Part shown: positions 23,462 through 35,131 of the stretch, one piece after another
Numbering within the stretch: position 1 is the stretch's first letter
Layout: every line of letters begins with the position of its first letter
Assembly: GCA_024699855.1 (NCBI GenBank)
Contig: JAMPIQ010000002.1
Coordinates: 1,116,001-1,180,000 of the forward strand
DNA length: 64,000 bases
Reading direction: 5' to 3'
Source: Aphelenchoides besseyi
Taxonomy: Eukaryota; Nematoda; Chromadorea; Rhabditida; Aphelenchoididae
Translations under genes and position numbers: made by a program
Notes under the pieces: model-generated
What the model saw: only the letters and a program-made list of their open reading frames with translations
What the model was told of the DNA's origin: nothing
Databases searched by the model: none

Positions 23462-24544
23462 ATTGCTTTACACTCAGTGAGAACGTTGTTACCCATTTCT
23501 CGCGTTTCGCTTATTCGCCGTTGGTTTTGGTGCTGCTGGTCGTTCGTTTTGACATAACCCTAAAACATACGTTTGATTCTGTCTATCATGTCACTGGAAA
23601 GAACGAACATCGGCGGCGAAGTGTCGGGAAGCGAATCGCGGCTCAAATTTTCCAATCGTTCTCTTGTCGTCCAGTTTCTCTTTGTATCGGTTAGAAGTCT
23701 CAAGTCTGCCAACTGTTTTTGATTGGCCAAACGTTTGTCGTTTGCTACTTCATTTTGAATAAACGAGATCTACGAGTTCATTTCATTCGTTTATTTCGTA
23801 CAATGAAAAACCCGCCGTTTTACAGCCACTCAATTCGACGATACGAACATGGTGAATATTACCATTGCTTCCGCACGTCATCAACTGTAACAAAATCTTG
23901 CTGTGTTGATAGAGATGAAAATTTTGCGTAACTAGAAACTGGCAACCACCGACAACGTGTAGGCGAACTCGCAAAGCTTCTCAATTGTGAATATCGTGGA
24001 AGAAGAACCAAAACTCTGATAGCAGGAATCGATGGATTTTCGCCGGACTAACCGAGTAGAATGGTTTTGTCGCTACCAAATCACGACAAAGCGATTGACC
24101 GGTCGATTCAACTCCAAACGCTGACGGTCAGTTTTTCGGTTGAACGAACAAGCAAGGATGCAATTGGCCGAGTTGTCGTAATAGTAATGAAGCAACGTGC
24201 GATTCCAATCACAAGTAGCCTAAATGTTAGCCATACCGTTGATGTACGAATGGCCGATCACCTGATCATTTTAAGTGAGATAAGGAAAAGAAACATTGGT
24301 CTTCGTTTTTCGATTTGAACAATTGTTTTTGGTTGATGGGAACTTGCAGATCGTCATTTATTGGAATCTGAAATCCATCCAAATCGTAAACACCATTTTG
24401 CTGCGTAACTTTTGCTCATTTTTGTCGTTTTCGGTTCTATTCCTGTGCCTTGAACTCTTCAACAAATCTTTTGTTTGTTCACCTTTTGGCGAATTACTTT
24501 AAAAGCCAATTGAATGATTGAAGTTGCATTAACTCATTAGTCCG
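23462..24544. other. Intergenic, nothing recognised
   Basis: Short open frames only. The right end holds the promoter of the secreted-protein gene starting at 24545. Confidence 0.4.
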
Positions 24545-25759
24545 ATGAAGTTGCTTCTTTTCGTCCTCTTCCTCGGATTGGTAGAATCCAAGTCGCCGCA
24601 TCGTCACGTCAACCGGGCATCCAGTTCGTTGAAACGAACGATCGATTATGTTGCCTTGAAACAACAACAACTACTGTATTTTTGTATGCAGAAAGATGGA
24701 GTCGATGTTCTTCAGGAATATCTCACGTTCAGAAACAATCCTCAAAAACGGAAATCCGAAATCGCGGCTAATCACGAGAAAATCGTACGAAAATTGTCGT
24801 CTTCTAACAATTTAGTAGGTCGAAGAGAGTTCTGCATCTCACAACTTACTTCAGAAGGTCAGTAAATGCATGAAAGATTACGTGTCAAAAGAAGCAGAAC
24901 GACAATCGCAGATCGACCAACGGAGAGCACAAGATCGGAAGAATATGACTCCCGTAGCACGTCGAGCTTTCGATCAAGTCAATGTAAGTTCGCATTAGAT
25001 ACTAAAGTGATGGTTTGTAGAAAATCCTTGATGATGAAAGTTTAACGATAAAAGAAGAAGTGGAACAAGTGAGAAAGATTGGTTTGGCCTTAAAGGGAAA
25101 AGATCGATTCGATCTGATAAGCTGCAACACGTTGTATAAACTCGATCGATTAGCGGCACTCGAAGATCCATACGATTATTTAATCCCCAATGAGTCTCGC
25201 GACTATCCTCTTTTAACGACCACAGTTAAAGAATTGAACCTGGAGTTATTGTACTATTGCTTGCGTCTTGGTGGCCGTTTAAACGAGTACTGGTCAATTG
25301 AAAGGAAGTCGGGACTTAAGATGATCGAGGTTTGGGAAAAGGAGCAGGCTTTTTTCAAGAAACTTGTCAACAATGTAGGTTTTCACTCATAAGCCAAAGT
25401 ATTATTTTTAGAACGAAAATGCCTATTGCTATAAGAACTATTTGGAACGGGAGAAAGAACGTCGATCTCTTCAAAGCAAAGAGCGAAAATTGTTGGCTAC
25501 AAAAATGTCGAGTGGTACGAAACGAACGTACAAGAAGATAAACGTGAGAGTATTTCTATCAAAGTAACTAGTTGGTTATTAGGAAATTCGAGACAATTTG
25601 GAGCTAACTATTGACGAGCACATTCAGAAGATCAAAAAGATCGAACGATCGATGGATTCAACAGCACGAAATGAGCTCTTTAACATCGTTCCCGAATTGA
25701 AACGATACTATAACGCCGGCAAATATAGTACTTTGTCAAGAAAATTTGTTGCATTCTAA
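24545..25759 (+). CDS. Secreted helical protein of unknown function
   Basis: Five exons (24545-24814, 24855-24983, 25021-25374, 25412-25543, 25583-25759), all with phase-0 introns, encode 353 residues. The start MKLLLFVLFLGLVES is a signal peptide. The remainder is rich in Lys, Glu, Arg and Leu with heptad-like stretches and regularly spaced single cysteines (FCMQK, KCMKD, SCNTL, YYCLRL, YCYKN). This suggests a helical, disulphide-linked extracellular protein. I do not recognise the family, and it may be nematode-specific. The uniform intron phase supports the model. Confidence 0.75.
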
Positions 25760-26673
25760 TAAACAAGCAGTCCTCGTCAACATCTTAACTGTCCGAGTAG
25801 TTGGTAATAAGCCAAAGTTGAAATTCTTGGGCAGAAACAATTCGAATTGAACTACAATGTTGAAAATAAACGTACGAGGATTACCGGTCTGAACTTCAAA
25901 AACATAATAAGCTTCTGAAATGTAAGTTATCGGAATAAGAAGACAAACCAACCATTGAACGATTTTAAGGTTGCCAAGTCGTCTACCAAATTACATTTTG
26001 TTTATGAATAGGAAAAGATGTTCTTGCTATTAACGATTCGATCGTCAGTCCGAGAACAAACAAGATCAAAGACTTTATTTTTGTCTTTTGATATCCACAT
26101 CCGAGTTCAGATTTAGTTTATTTGTTGCTCTTTAACAAATTTTATCAGCTTTTTTGATCAATTTTCGATGATTGATTTCATTACCATCATCTGTGAGTCA
26201 CCTTTGTTGCAGAACTCTGATGACTCGCGTCAAATTTCGACTTAGTGAACTGTTCAAAACAAAATGATCTGTTGCTTCCAAACCACTGAGTGACCGCTTC
26301 TCGATGGTCATTGTGGCCGGAAAATGAACGATGATGCTCAAAGTCTCTAAGCGTTAATGATATGAACGGAAACTGACAACAATCAACCTTGTCTTTGCAT
26401 CTGAAACAACAGCGAACTGAAATTTGATTGACTTTTGTTCTGCAAAGCAGCTAAAACTTCTGCTTTTTTGTTCGATAAGCAAAACTCAGCATCTGTGCAA
26501 ACAACCCACTCGTTTTCTAAAGCACAGAATTTGAACTTGCAATCCGGTTATTTCAACGTCACAAAAACTGTCGATCATGTGATCCAGACGTTTCGAAAAC
26601 GAACGACTCTCCGCCTTTGACTAACGAACAGACGATAAAAACTGGAGCTAAACCGTCCATACGAGAGTCAATC
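25760..26673. other. Intergenic with a possible membrane-protein relic
   Basis: A minus-strand frame at 25736-25951 reads a hydrophobic stretch (VCLLIPITYISEAYYVF) that resembles a receptor fragment, but it has no partner exons. Nothing else is recognised up to the ShKT gene. Confidence 0.35.
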
Positions 26674-27140
26674 ATGAGGTTTGTTTTGTTTTTCCTTCTC
26701 TTCTCTATTGTCTCTGCAACGACCAGTGTGTTCAAATCCCATACGATTAGTCGAGTAGCAGCGAAATCTAAATCGACTGGCCGTATGTTGTCTTTCAAAC
26801 ATCTCAACATGCTCGTTTAGCGTGTAAATCCGATGGCACATGCGTGAATCCGAAGGACGTTTGCGAGAAGTCGACCGGAAACTGTTTTCCAGAAGGGACT
26901 CCTGGATTAGACAACAGCGAGAATTGCGAGGACAAAAGTGCTCCGGGAAGAGAATCAGGTAATCATTACAATGATATTGTTAACAAGTTCGTTTTTAGAT
27001 TGTCCTTCTCGTTTTTACTTGTGTCAGGATCAACTTTACTATCAACTAATGACCGATCAAGTAAGTTGACAACATTGAAGTTATCACTCGAGTTTCTTTT
27101 CCAGTGCCCAAAAACCTGTAACCGGTGTTCAATTGGTTGA
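26674..27140 (+). CDS. Small secreted ShKT-domain protein
   Basis: Four exons (26674-26782, 26821-26958, 26999-27060, 27105-27140) encode 114 residues. A signal peptide (RFVLFFLLFSIVSA) is followed by a Cys-containing segment (CKSDGTCVNPKDVC) and a C-terminal ShKT domain with the typical spacing: NCEDK, then CPSRFYLC, then the closing CPKTCNRC. ShKT domains are very common in nematode secreted proteins and can block potassium channels or act as extracellular modules. The actual role here is unknown. A polyadenylation signal AATAAA lies at 27164-27169. Confidence 0.8.
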
Positions 27141-29196
27141 ATTACATTCTAATGAATCAATGTAATAAACATAAAAACAAAGTCGTGACTATTGATTTCC
27201 GGATAACCAATTGAACAAACAATGAAATCTGACGAGATCAACCTCAAACAGAAGCCGATAGAATTCCTCGTTTTATTGTTGAAGTTTGAAATTGGAGAGA
27301 TTGAACGAAATGAATAAGCGTGTTAACACACTTACATGATGTCGGATTTCTTAACTATCGTCTGCATCTCAACTTTCGTATTATAATATAAGTAATCTCT
27401 TAATTTTGCAGTTTATGAGAGAGGTTTACTCAAAAATCAGTTTTAACTAACATCTCAGTTAAATAGATATATTATTGGCTGTGTATTAACACTTACGACA
27501 TGTATAGGTGAGGATTTTGGTGGTTTTCTGTGTCTCATTGAAATCTTCTTCGAGAAATTGTGCGGTCAAAAACTTGCAAATCTCAGAAATATCGTCCAAT
27601 GTACAGGTTTCTCGAAGATCAAATGTGATAATGTCTTTTCAATAGTACTCTCACCATTATCCACGTCCAATGTCTAGTCTTCAAAATCGATATAAAACGA
27701 TTCGATTGCCAGTTGGACGGCTGCAGCGCTGCTCACAAGTCTACTAAGGCCCGTTAAATCTTTTGGAAACCTTTCGCCCGCCTTATCATTATCATTGAAT
27801 CAGAACTAAACACCCAGTTGACCGGTAAGCGTTTACTTCTTCTTGACGAGCAAAAAACCAAAACTTCAATTGCAACTTCACTTTGTCGTTAATCGTGCGT
27901 AAAGTTCGAAATGCCTCGGCACATATTGATGAACTTTGCAGTTAAAAACGTTAATATCCAGAAACATCTCAACTGTTTCAATCATCTCATTTCGTTTCAA
28001 CCTAAATATAATCTAGAAATCAAATTTCCTGAACTTACGGCAAACTGGTGGCAACTTCTCCGTTGACCTTATAAACAAATCGACAACTTCGACTGTGAAG
28101 TTGAACCACATGGAAAAAAGCTGAACATTTTCAAGTAGTTTATATTGTCACACATAAACCAACTGATATGTTCTGAGCCATATGCTCGAATCTCGACTGA
28201 ATCCATCACACATGTTCGATCCAAAAGAGCAACGACTAAACCTTCTAGTGACACATTTCGTCCAAAGTCAATCCATTAACTACACGTCCTTCCATCATCT
28301 TTGTGCTTCTTGCATCAAATGGAAGTTACAGCCATGCAAATGATCAGCTAGAAGTCATGTTCAGCGACTATCGCAGTCCGTTTAGCAACCGAAACAACCA
28401 CCACTTCCAATCTTTCAACGCTTCGATTCGTAAGGTTCTGAACTCACTACTAAACATTTGACTCTTGTCAAATACACAACCACTTATATAACTCGGCCTT
28501 TCTAACAATTACACTCCAACAGCAATCAGATAATATCGTGCATCTGTCCGTTCTTTGTTGCGTCTGATTACCAATGTTCTGTTAGTGATTTAAAAGTACA
28601 AGGATTAGCAATCCATAGCTCTCAAGTTAAATTGTCTCATTGCCATCAAAATACATGTCCTGTAGGATCTTTTCGAAGCAAAATACATTTTTTGAGTAAT
28701 TTAACTAAGAACTTTTCTCACAAAAATATTCGAGAGTCACTGGTCATGAGCAGTAAAACCGACGATCGTTTTTGACTGTGGAGCTCAAATCTAAGCACAA
28801 CTAATGGATTTAAGTTCACTTTTCAGTGCTTTACAGTTTGCAGTCAAGTGAAAAGACGCCAAAAAGCTCAGCGATTTCTTGATGTCATCCGATCGTTTAG
28901 ATGAGCTCAAAGTTAGACATTTGGTCTCATGTTCATCCCACCACGAGTCGTCATCAAATAAAACTATTCTATCAACAGAATTTATTGTCTTACATGAAAA
29001 AGGATTTTTGCTTCTATAAACTGGAAGCTTCATGCGTACGCAAAATATTTATAAGCCGCCGGTATTCCAAGAACTCCGAATACAAATTCAAGGCCTTTCA
29101 AAAACTGTGCATTGTACTTTTGAGAAGTCAATCTTAGGACAGCGGGAATTTCTTGTCGTCAGTCGCTTAGTAACTCAAAATCACTACTGGGACTAA
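27141..29196. other. Gene-poor region with a possible decayed gene near 27.9-28.3 kb
   Basis: On the minus strand two open pieces (28254-28069 and about 27990-27880) read protein-like sequence, for example SVEIRAYGSEHISWF and EMFLDINVFNCKVHQYV, flanked by plausible splice sites. No combination gives a clean frame, and both end in stops. This looks like a degraded gene, perhaps of the F-box/FTH kind, but that is a guess. The rest shows nothing. Confidence 0.25.
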
Positions 29197-30363
29197 ATGA
29201 ATGCAACTAATAATCTAACAATTGATTCTAAACCTGTGCTACGATGGGAGCTTGTTCCCATTAACTACCTTATTCCTTCGATTATCGGATTTGTTTTGAA
29301 TCCAATCTTAATCTTTTTGATCCTGAAACGATCGCCGACCAGCTTGAAGCCTTACAGTTTAATCCTTATACTAGCCGCTATTGTTGATGGCTACGCGATT
29401 TTCATACAATTCATATCACAGCTGGTAATTCATTTAGTAAGTCGCAGTTTTATGAAGTTTTCTAGGAATTTCGAACGATGCAAAAGATTACCTTCACAAT
29501 GGTGACTGGTTTAGCCAAATATCTGCCGTCAAACGCTAAAGTGATAGTATACGTTCTTGTAACGTTTGCCATGACACTGGAAATAAATTTTTTAGTTCTC
29601 GAATTTTGGTTTCGATACCGGTTTCTGAAGACGTAAACGCACAACAGAATACCATCTTGATTTTTAACTTCAGGAAAAATATCATGCCTACGAAACGATT
29701 GTTGGGTCTTATGCTTATTGTTCTATTCGTGTGTTTTGTTCCAGCTCCACTAATCATGTTTTACTGGTCTTCCGTTGTACGCTATCGCAACGACTCCAAT
29801 GAATGGTGGCCCGAAGACAATCCGAGTGTGATAATCGTAACAGGAGATCCTGAAAATGGCGATGTTCTTAAATGGTTAAAATCTTATAAGTCGGTTGTTT
29901 CTCTCTTAGCGTTTTTATTGGCAGCGTTGATTGCGTTGCTATCAGTACGCGTAATGAAAAGCGGAGTCACGAACATGTCGAAGAAAACGAAAGAGCTGAT
30001 GGCACAGTTCACAAACACTTTGATTGCCCGTGTAAGTTCGGTTGAATTGTTGGATTTTACGAACTGATTCTTTAGCTTATATTGTTTGGATGTCCAAATG
30101 TGTTACCGCATGTTGTCGCTCAACTCACAAAAATATTTGGATTAGAAACAATAAGCTTTGTCAATCTGTTTATATCGTTTTATATTTACCTTCCTATATT
30201 CAATTCTTTTTTCTCGCTCTACTTCATCAAGCCATTCAGATCAATCCTCCTGGGGAGTATTCGAGACTGTTTTAAAGTATTGTCTCTGCAGCCGCAAGCT
30301 GCAAAATCAGTTATAAGACTACAAACGGTCACTCGACACATGACAACGCCCTACAAGCCGTGA
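29197..30363 (+). CDS. Seven-transmembrane chemoreceptor, Srd/Str-like family A (copy 1)
   Basis: Four exons (29197-29436, 29466-29632, 29674-30031, 30076-30363) encode 350 residues. The N-terminus has N-glycosylation sites, and several membrane segments can be read (IIGFVLNPILIFLILK in TM1). The last segment ends in FFSLYFIKPFR, the position of the conserved Pro-Tyr/Phe-Arg after TM7. A long loop carries the motif NEWWPEDNPSVIIV, shared with the paralogues at 51 and 58 kb. Intron 1 is only 29 nt (29437-29465), yet joining across it restores a motif also found in the paralogues. The middle exons are 167 and 358 nt, exactly as in the 51-kb copy. Confidence 0.85.
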
Positions 30364-30925
30364 TTCCAATGTTTGAACAAAACCAAATTCCCTTAATCTG
30401 CAAATTTGTATGTTCAATCACGGGTTTGTGTCGTTGAGGAATCTTGTATTGAGCGATTCCTTTGAATGTAAAAGTCTAATGAAGCCTACTAATAACGTTA
30501 AAGACCTAAGAGTGCATATCAAATGTTTAGTTAGTGCACAAGAATAGACAAGAAAATAACACGTTTGTTTAATTTGCCAAATCAATAGAAATGATTGAGC
30601 TGTAAAGTAAAACGGAAATGTCACCTTTTTGTTATCGATAATCACAAATTTCTTTCGTTAATTAGTTTCCGGATAATGAGCGTAGGAATGTTGTTTTGGT
30701 TAGGTGAACTCGACATGCAAAGGCAACCCAAATTAGATGTTACGAGTAGCTGCACAAACGGTATTGGAGGTGGAATTACAAAAGCTTAACTTGAATATGA
30801 AAACGAACACACCTAACAACAACATGGATTTGGTGTATTTGTCGTACTCGAAAGTTCAATCGGTTCTTGTTTGAACAGCAGTTTTTTGCACGCATAAATC
30901 CGAAAGACATCGTCATGGCAATTGT
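30364..30925. other. Intergenic, nothing recognised
   Basis: Short open frames only. This interval lies between the receptor gene and the CAP protein promoter. Confidence 0.4.
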
Positions 30926-30935
30926 GTATAAAAGA
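30926..30935 (+). promoter_or_regulatory. TATA box, near-match to the gland motif
   Basis: GTATAAAAGA lies 31 bp before the ATG of the CAP protein. It matches STATAWAARS at nine of ten positions (last base A instead of C/G) and in any case makes a good TATA box. Confidence 0.4.
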
Positions 30936-30966
30936 TGTGAAAGATCCGAGAAAGTGAAAAGGTAAA

Positions 30967-31755
30967 ATGATCTGCAATTTAAAGGTCTTTCTCTTCCTTC
31001 TTTGTGGACTGAAATGTGTGATGACTGAGCCTCTGAATGATGAAGCCCGAAAAATATGCTTGTCCATGCACAATGATTATCGCAAAGCGCTAGCTAATGG
31101 TGAAGTGAAGAATGGAGTGGGAGAAACGATGCCGAAAGCCACCGACATGAACAAGTTGGTAAGTGCGATTCAATGTTTCGGAAAGCTGTGAACGTTGCTT
31201 TAGCGCTACTTAAAGAAGTTCGAAATTAAAGCTCAGACTGAAGTAGAGAAATGCGCGTTTGATGCCAATCAAGTTGTTGGATGTAAGATTGACTGGACAC
31301 TTAAGATAAGAATAACATTTAGCTTATAATGCCATCCTATTGCCGAAAGTGTTGGATCAGAGTAAGTACAAGAACATTTACATGTGTAATATTTGTATTT
31401 GAGAGGATGCTATAAAGGAGGCCATCAACGTTTGGTGGAATGAGGTCGAAAACTTTGATTCAACAGATGTACACTATCATATGGACAATCACAAGAAAAA
31501 CATTTTCCATTTCTCACAGGTAGTGTTCGTTTGTAGTATTCGAATATTTCCGCTTAGATGGCCATGGGAAGAGCTGGAGCATTTGGTTGTTCTATGAAAA
31601 TTTGTAGCGGCAAAAGTTACGTCGTTTGCAAATACAACGTACCAATTCGACTCGATCAACCGGTTTACAAAGTTGGTGGCGAGCCCTGTAGTTCTTGCGA
31701 CCCAAAACGTAAGTACTGTAAAGAAGGATTGTGTGCCAAATGTGCGCCAAAGTAG
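30967..31755 (+). CDS. Secreted CAP-domain (venom-allergen-like) protein
   Basis: Five exons (30967-31158, 31204-31282, 31323-31361, 31404-31519, 31558-31755) encode 207 residues. A signal peptide (LKVFLFLLCGLKCVMT) is followed by a CAP/SCP domain. Visible landmarks are MHNDYRKALANG (first CAP helix with its His), then IFHFSQMAMGRAGAFGC (CAP signature with the second His) and VVCKYNVP, the conserved final beta strand. The tail has a compact Cys-rich end (CSSCDPKRKYC, then CAKCAPK). Venom-allergen-like proteins are secreted by many plant- and animal-parasitic nematodes and can suppress host defence; free-living species have them too. A polyadenylation signal lies at 31783-31788. A TATA-like box precedes the gene. 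Confidence 0.88.
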
Positions 31756-32415
31756 ATAGCCATATTGGAGTGTTAACATGTCAATAAAACTTGCATTTAA
31801 AAACAACAGTCAAAGAGGTAGATTGAGTATTGACTTTATTTAGTAGTGAAAATATGTTTACTCGTAAGTTTTGAAGGTCAAACGAACTATAGAAAACAGA
31901 AACGTTCTTTCGAATTCCAACATTTCGAGAGTAAACGGCGTCTAGGAACTCGACTGCGGAGTGTCAGAAATTGAGACTGAAATGTACAAAGTAAACGGTT
32001 TGTGGTTTCATTCGAAGTCACAAACAAGAGAATGCAATCGAATTCGTAACTTACAGTTTGTAGTTCGCAAGCTGCTTATCACCAGTTGAAATACAGAACT
32101 GTGAATATCTTCTCGTAAACTTCAGGTCGACTGAGACATGCGTTTCATCGTTGAATCTTCGTTATAAAGTACGTTGTGCTCTCAACGTATTGCTTTAATT
32201 ATCGGAATGATCTTCGATTCAACGAGCAAACTTCTTTTGTTCGCTGATCAATGCGCCAAAAGTTCAATTGGTACGCCGCAGTCACTAACGATTACAAACT
32301 ACAAGAAAGACGGCACACGTCTGACAATCAAATGTGTTGGGTACGCGATGATTTCGAATGAATATAAAAAGCTGTTGATCCAAACATGTTCCAAATCGAA
32401 CTGTTTGATTAGAAG
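31756..32415. other. Intergenic, nothing recognised
   Basis: AATAAA of the CAP gene lies at 31783-31788. The remainder is the upstream region of the UGT gene, with no specific motif seen. Confidence 0.4.
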
Positions 32416-34185
32416 ATGTTTTCTCGAGTCGCTTTTACGCTTGTTTCTCTAAGCCTATTGTTGCCGGCAATTTCTGCCGAACGTTTTTTGTTTATCACGA
32501 CGAACATCGGTCACTCACATCTCGGATTTTCTGGACGCTTAGCAGATATTCTCGTCGATGAAGGACATGAAGTGGTAAGTGAAATGAACTTTAACGATTT
32601 CATTTTGTTTAGGATTTCATTATACCGCTGTTGAATAACTTTGTGAAGACCAACGGATCCAAAAAGGCAAACGTAACTCGACTGCGTCTCGATGTAACCG
32701 ACAAGTTGGATCGTCGAATGCGCGAAATGACATGGTGGAACGACGTCTTCGAAAGCGAAGCATCACCGGGCGAGGAAAGAAAATTTAATTCGATGTTTGG
32801 CGATTATTGTGAAAGTGAGTTGTTTGCCGTTCTTGGTGTTGTAATGGGCGTTTAAGGTATGTTACAAAAACCGGATTATCTCGATTACTTGCGTTCACGA
32901 AATTACTCGATCGGTATGGCGGAAACGTTCGACGCATGTGCCTTCAGTTTGTTTCATTTGCTTGGTATCAAAGTTACTCACCAACTAAGTGCTCTGCCGC
33001 TATTGCTCCAAGATCAAGTATCCTATGGAGTTCCACTAGACATCACGATTCCAGGTTAATATCCATGTCGAGAAGACAACCCGATTTGTTTCAGTAACCT
33101 TCGATCAAAATCAATTCACTCCGATCAAAAGTTTGTACGAACGAACCAAAAACTGGTTCATGTACTTGTCATTCCGTTGGAGCCATTTGGGTCTACTGCC
33201 AGTAGACAAAGTTATGCAACGAGAAATCTCCGCTTCCTATCCACCAGTCAAAGAATTGATGAAACAAGCTGATTTCGTTTGGTTAAACACTAATGAGTTC
33301 ATCGAGTTTCCACGTGCTTTGCCCGCAAAAATCAAGCACATCGGTGGTGTTGGAATTGGTCAGCCACAAGAAATGAACGAGGTAAACACAACACTAAGCT
33401 TTCAATTAACATTCTTTCAGCATTTCAAATCTATTTTCAATCGTGCAGCAAAAGGAGTCATTTTAGTCAGTTTCGGATCAATCGTTGACACGACTCACAT
33501 GAAACCACGAATTCGCGACGCGTTCTTGGATGCCTTTGCTCGATTCCCGGACTACGAATTCATTTGGAAAGTTAGCGATGTGAATGAAAACAATTTGAGT
33601 CATTTGGCTTTAACTCGCTATCCGAATGTTCATCCAGTCAATTGGATGAATCAACAGAGTATCTTGGCGCATCATCGTACATCCGCTTTCATCACGCATT
33701 TGGGTCTTAACTCAATGAACGAAGCCGCTTTTTACGGTGTGCCAATGGTCGCTATGCCATTTTTCGTCGATCAACAATACAACACGGCGGCTTTGCTGAA
33801 ACGAAAACTTGGGGTCTATCTAAATAGACGTCAAGTGACCGCCGAAAAGCTCTCCAATGCGATTCGCACGGTTCTCGAAGATCCCAGCTATAGAAAAGTG
33901 GTGAAAGAAGTTAGTGAAAAGATCAACAATGTTCCGTTCAATTCGCGCGAAGTTTTTGTTCGTAACGTCGAGTTTTCTGCGCGTCACGGTCCAGTGAATG
34001 AACGCCAACTGTCGACATCCAAAACAAATTTGATTCAAAAGCATCTTCTTGACGTTTTTGCAGTTACCATCTTTGCTTTCTTCGTTGTCATTTGTACAGT
34101 TGCTTTTACGTTGAGATGGGCAGTTCGCTGCTTACTAAATCGGTTTGTTGAATCTTTTGATGCACAGCAAAAGAAAAATGTCTAA
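32416..34185 (+). CDS. ugt: UDP-glycosyltransferase (UGT, GT1 family)
   Basis: Five exons (32416-32574, 32613-32814, 32857-33054, 33095-33381, 33421-34185) encode 536 residues, the usual UGT length. The layout is standard: signal peptide (VAFTLVSLSLLLPAISA), N-terminal acceptor-binding half with TTNIGHSHLGFSGRLAD, and a C-terminal donor-binding half. That half begins GVILVSFGSIVDTTHM and carries the UGT signature region WMNQQSILAHHRT to FITHLGLNSMNEA. A membrane anchor (VFAVTIFAFFVVICTVAF) and a basic cytoplasmic tail end the protein. UGTs conjugate sugars to lipophilic compounds in the endoplasmic reticulum lumen. The signature has THLG where THGG is usual, so substrate or activity could be altered. 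AATAAA lies at 34221-34226. Confidence 0.9.
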
Positions 34186-35131
34186 CATTGTTTGTACATT
34201 TTAATGATCTCCAACTTTGAAATAAACACTTACGTTTGAATACGACTATCTGGACTCAAAACTTGAATTTGATACATCAGTCACACCTATTGCATGTCGC
34301 ACAAACCATTTAGATTGATTAAAAAGTTCTTTTTTGAAACACTTTCGTCAACAAACCAGAACGTCCACGAGCAATCTCCTCATTACATCGTGATGACAAT
34401 TGACTCCTCTTCGCATATTTTTAATCGTCCAATTGATTTTGCTCTTTCATTGATTTCTGAGCAGGTTGCTAAGAAATGATCAACAGCCATTCAATGACAA
34501 GATTCTGGACGTGAAAGAGCGAGTTGGCTCTGCGAATTCGTTGTGCTTCAGCTCGTTTGGTTCTCATTGTTTTTTCAAATTCCCCGCTCTCCTCATCATT
34601 TTGATATACTCGTTTTTGGCGGCATTTCTTAACTTTCCAAATGTTAACGTGTACGTTTTTTTCAACTTATCACACTGATTGAACTTTGTTTCCTTGTACT
34701 GTTTTACAGTTTTTACTTCATTTGCAGCATGTACTTGTCTTACAAACTGCACGTTTATACGAGTACAACAGGTTATACAGTTGGCTTGAAGCAAGACAGA
34801 TCATCTGCAAATCAGTCAAATGATAGCTTGAGCTGAGACAATTGATTAAAACAGGAACTCAGAATAGGTGTGTTTTCAAAACCAAAAATAAGAAACAATC
34901 TCTCATAAAAATTGTTTATTTTTAAACTCGACAATCACATCGACAAAGTCTACTCGAGTAGCAACATAATGGCCTTTGGAGTGTCCTCGCCATGGACACC
35001 CTGAAATGAAAGCCATGAGTTCAAAGTGCCCACTTTTTCTCCAAGAAACAGTTTTAGACATCTAAAGACAAAGTTCCCTTGTTGGAACTCAAAGTTTCAG
35101 TAGAAAACACGTAAGAGAGATAAGTATGAAC
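34186..35131. other. Intergenic, nothing recognised
   Basis: This interval lies between the tail ends of the UGT gene and the aurora kinase gene (convergent). AATAAA at 34221-34226 serves the UGT gene. A Lys-rich minus-strand frame at 34564-34794 has no domain. Confidence 0.4.

Noticed and set aside
23783..24502. Several short frames on both strands
   Set aside because: No splice partners, no domain, conflicting strands.
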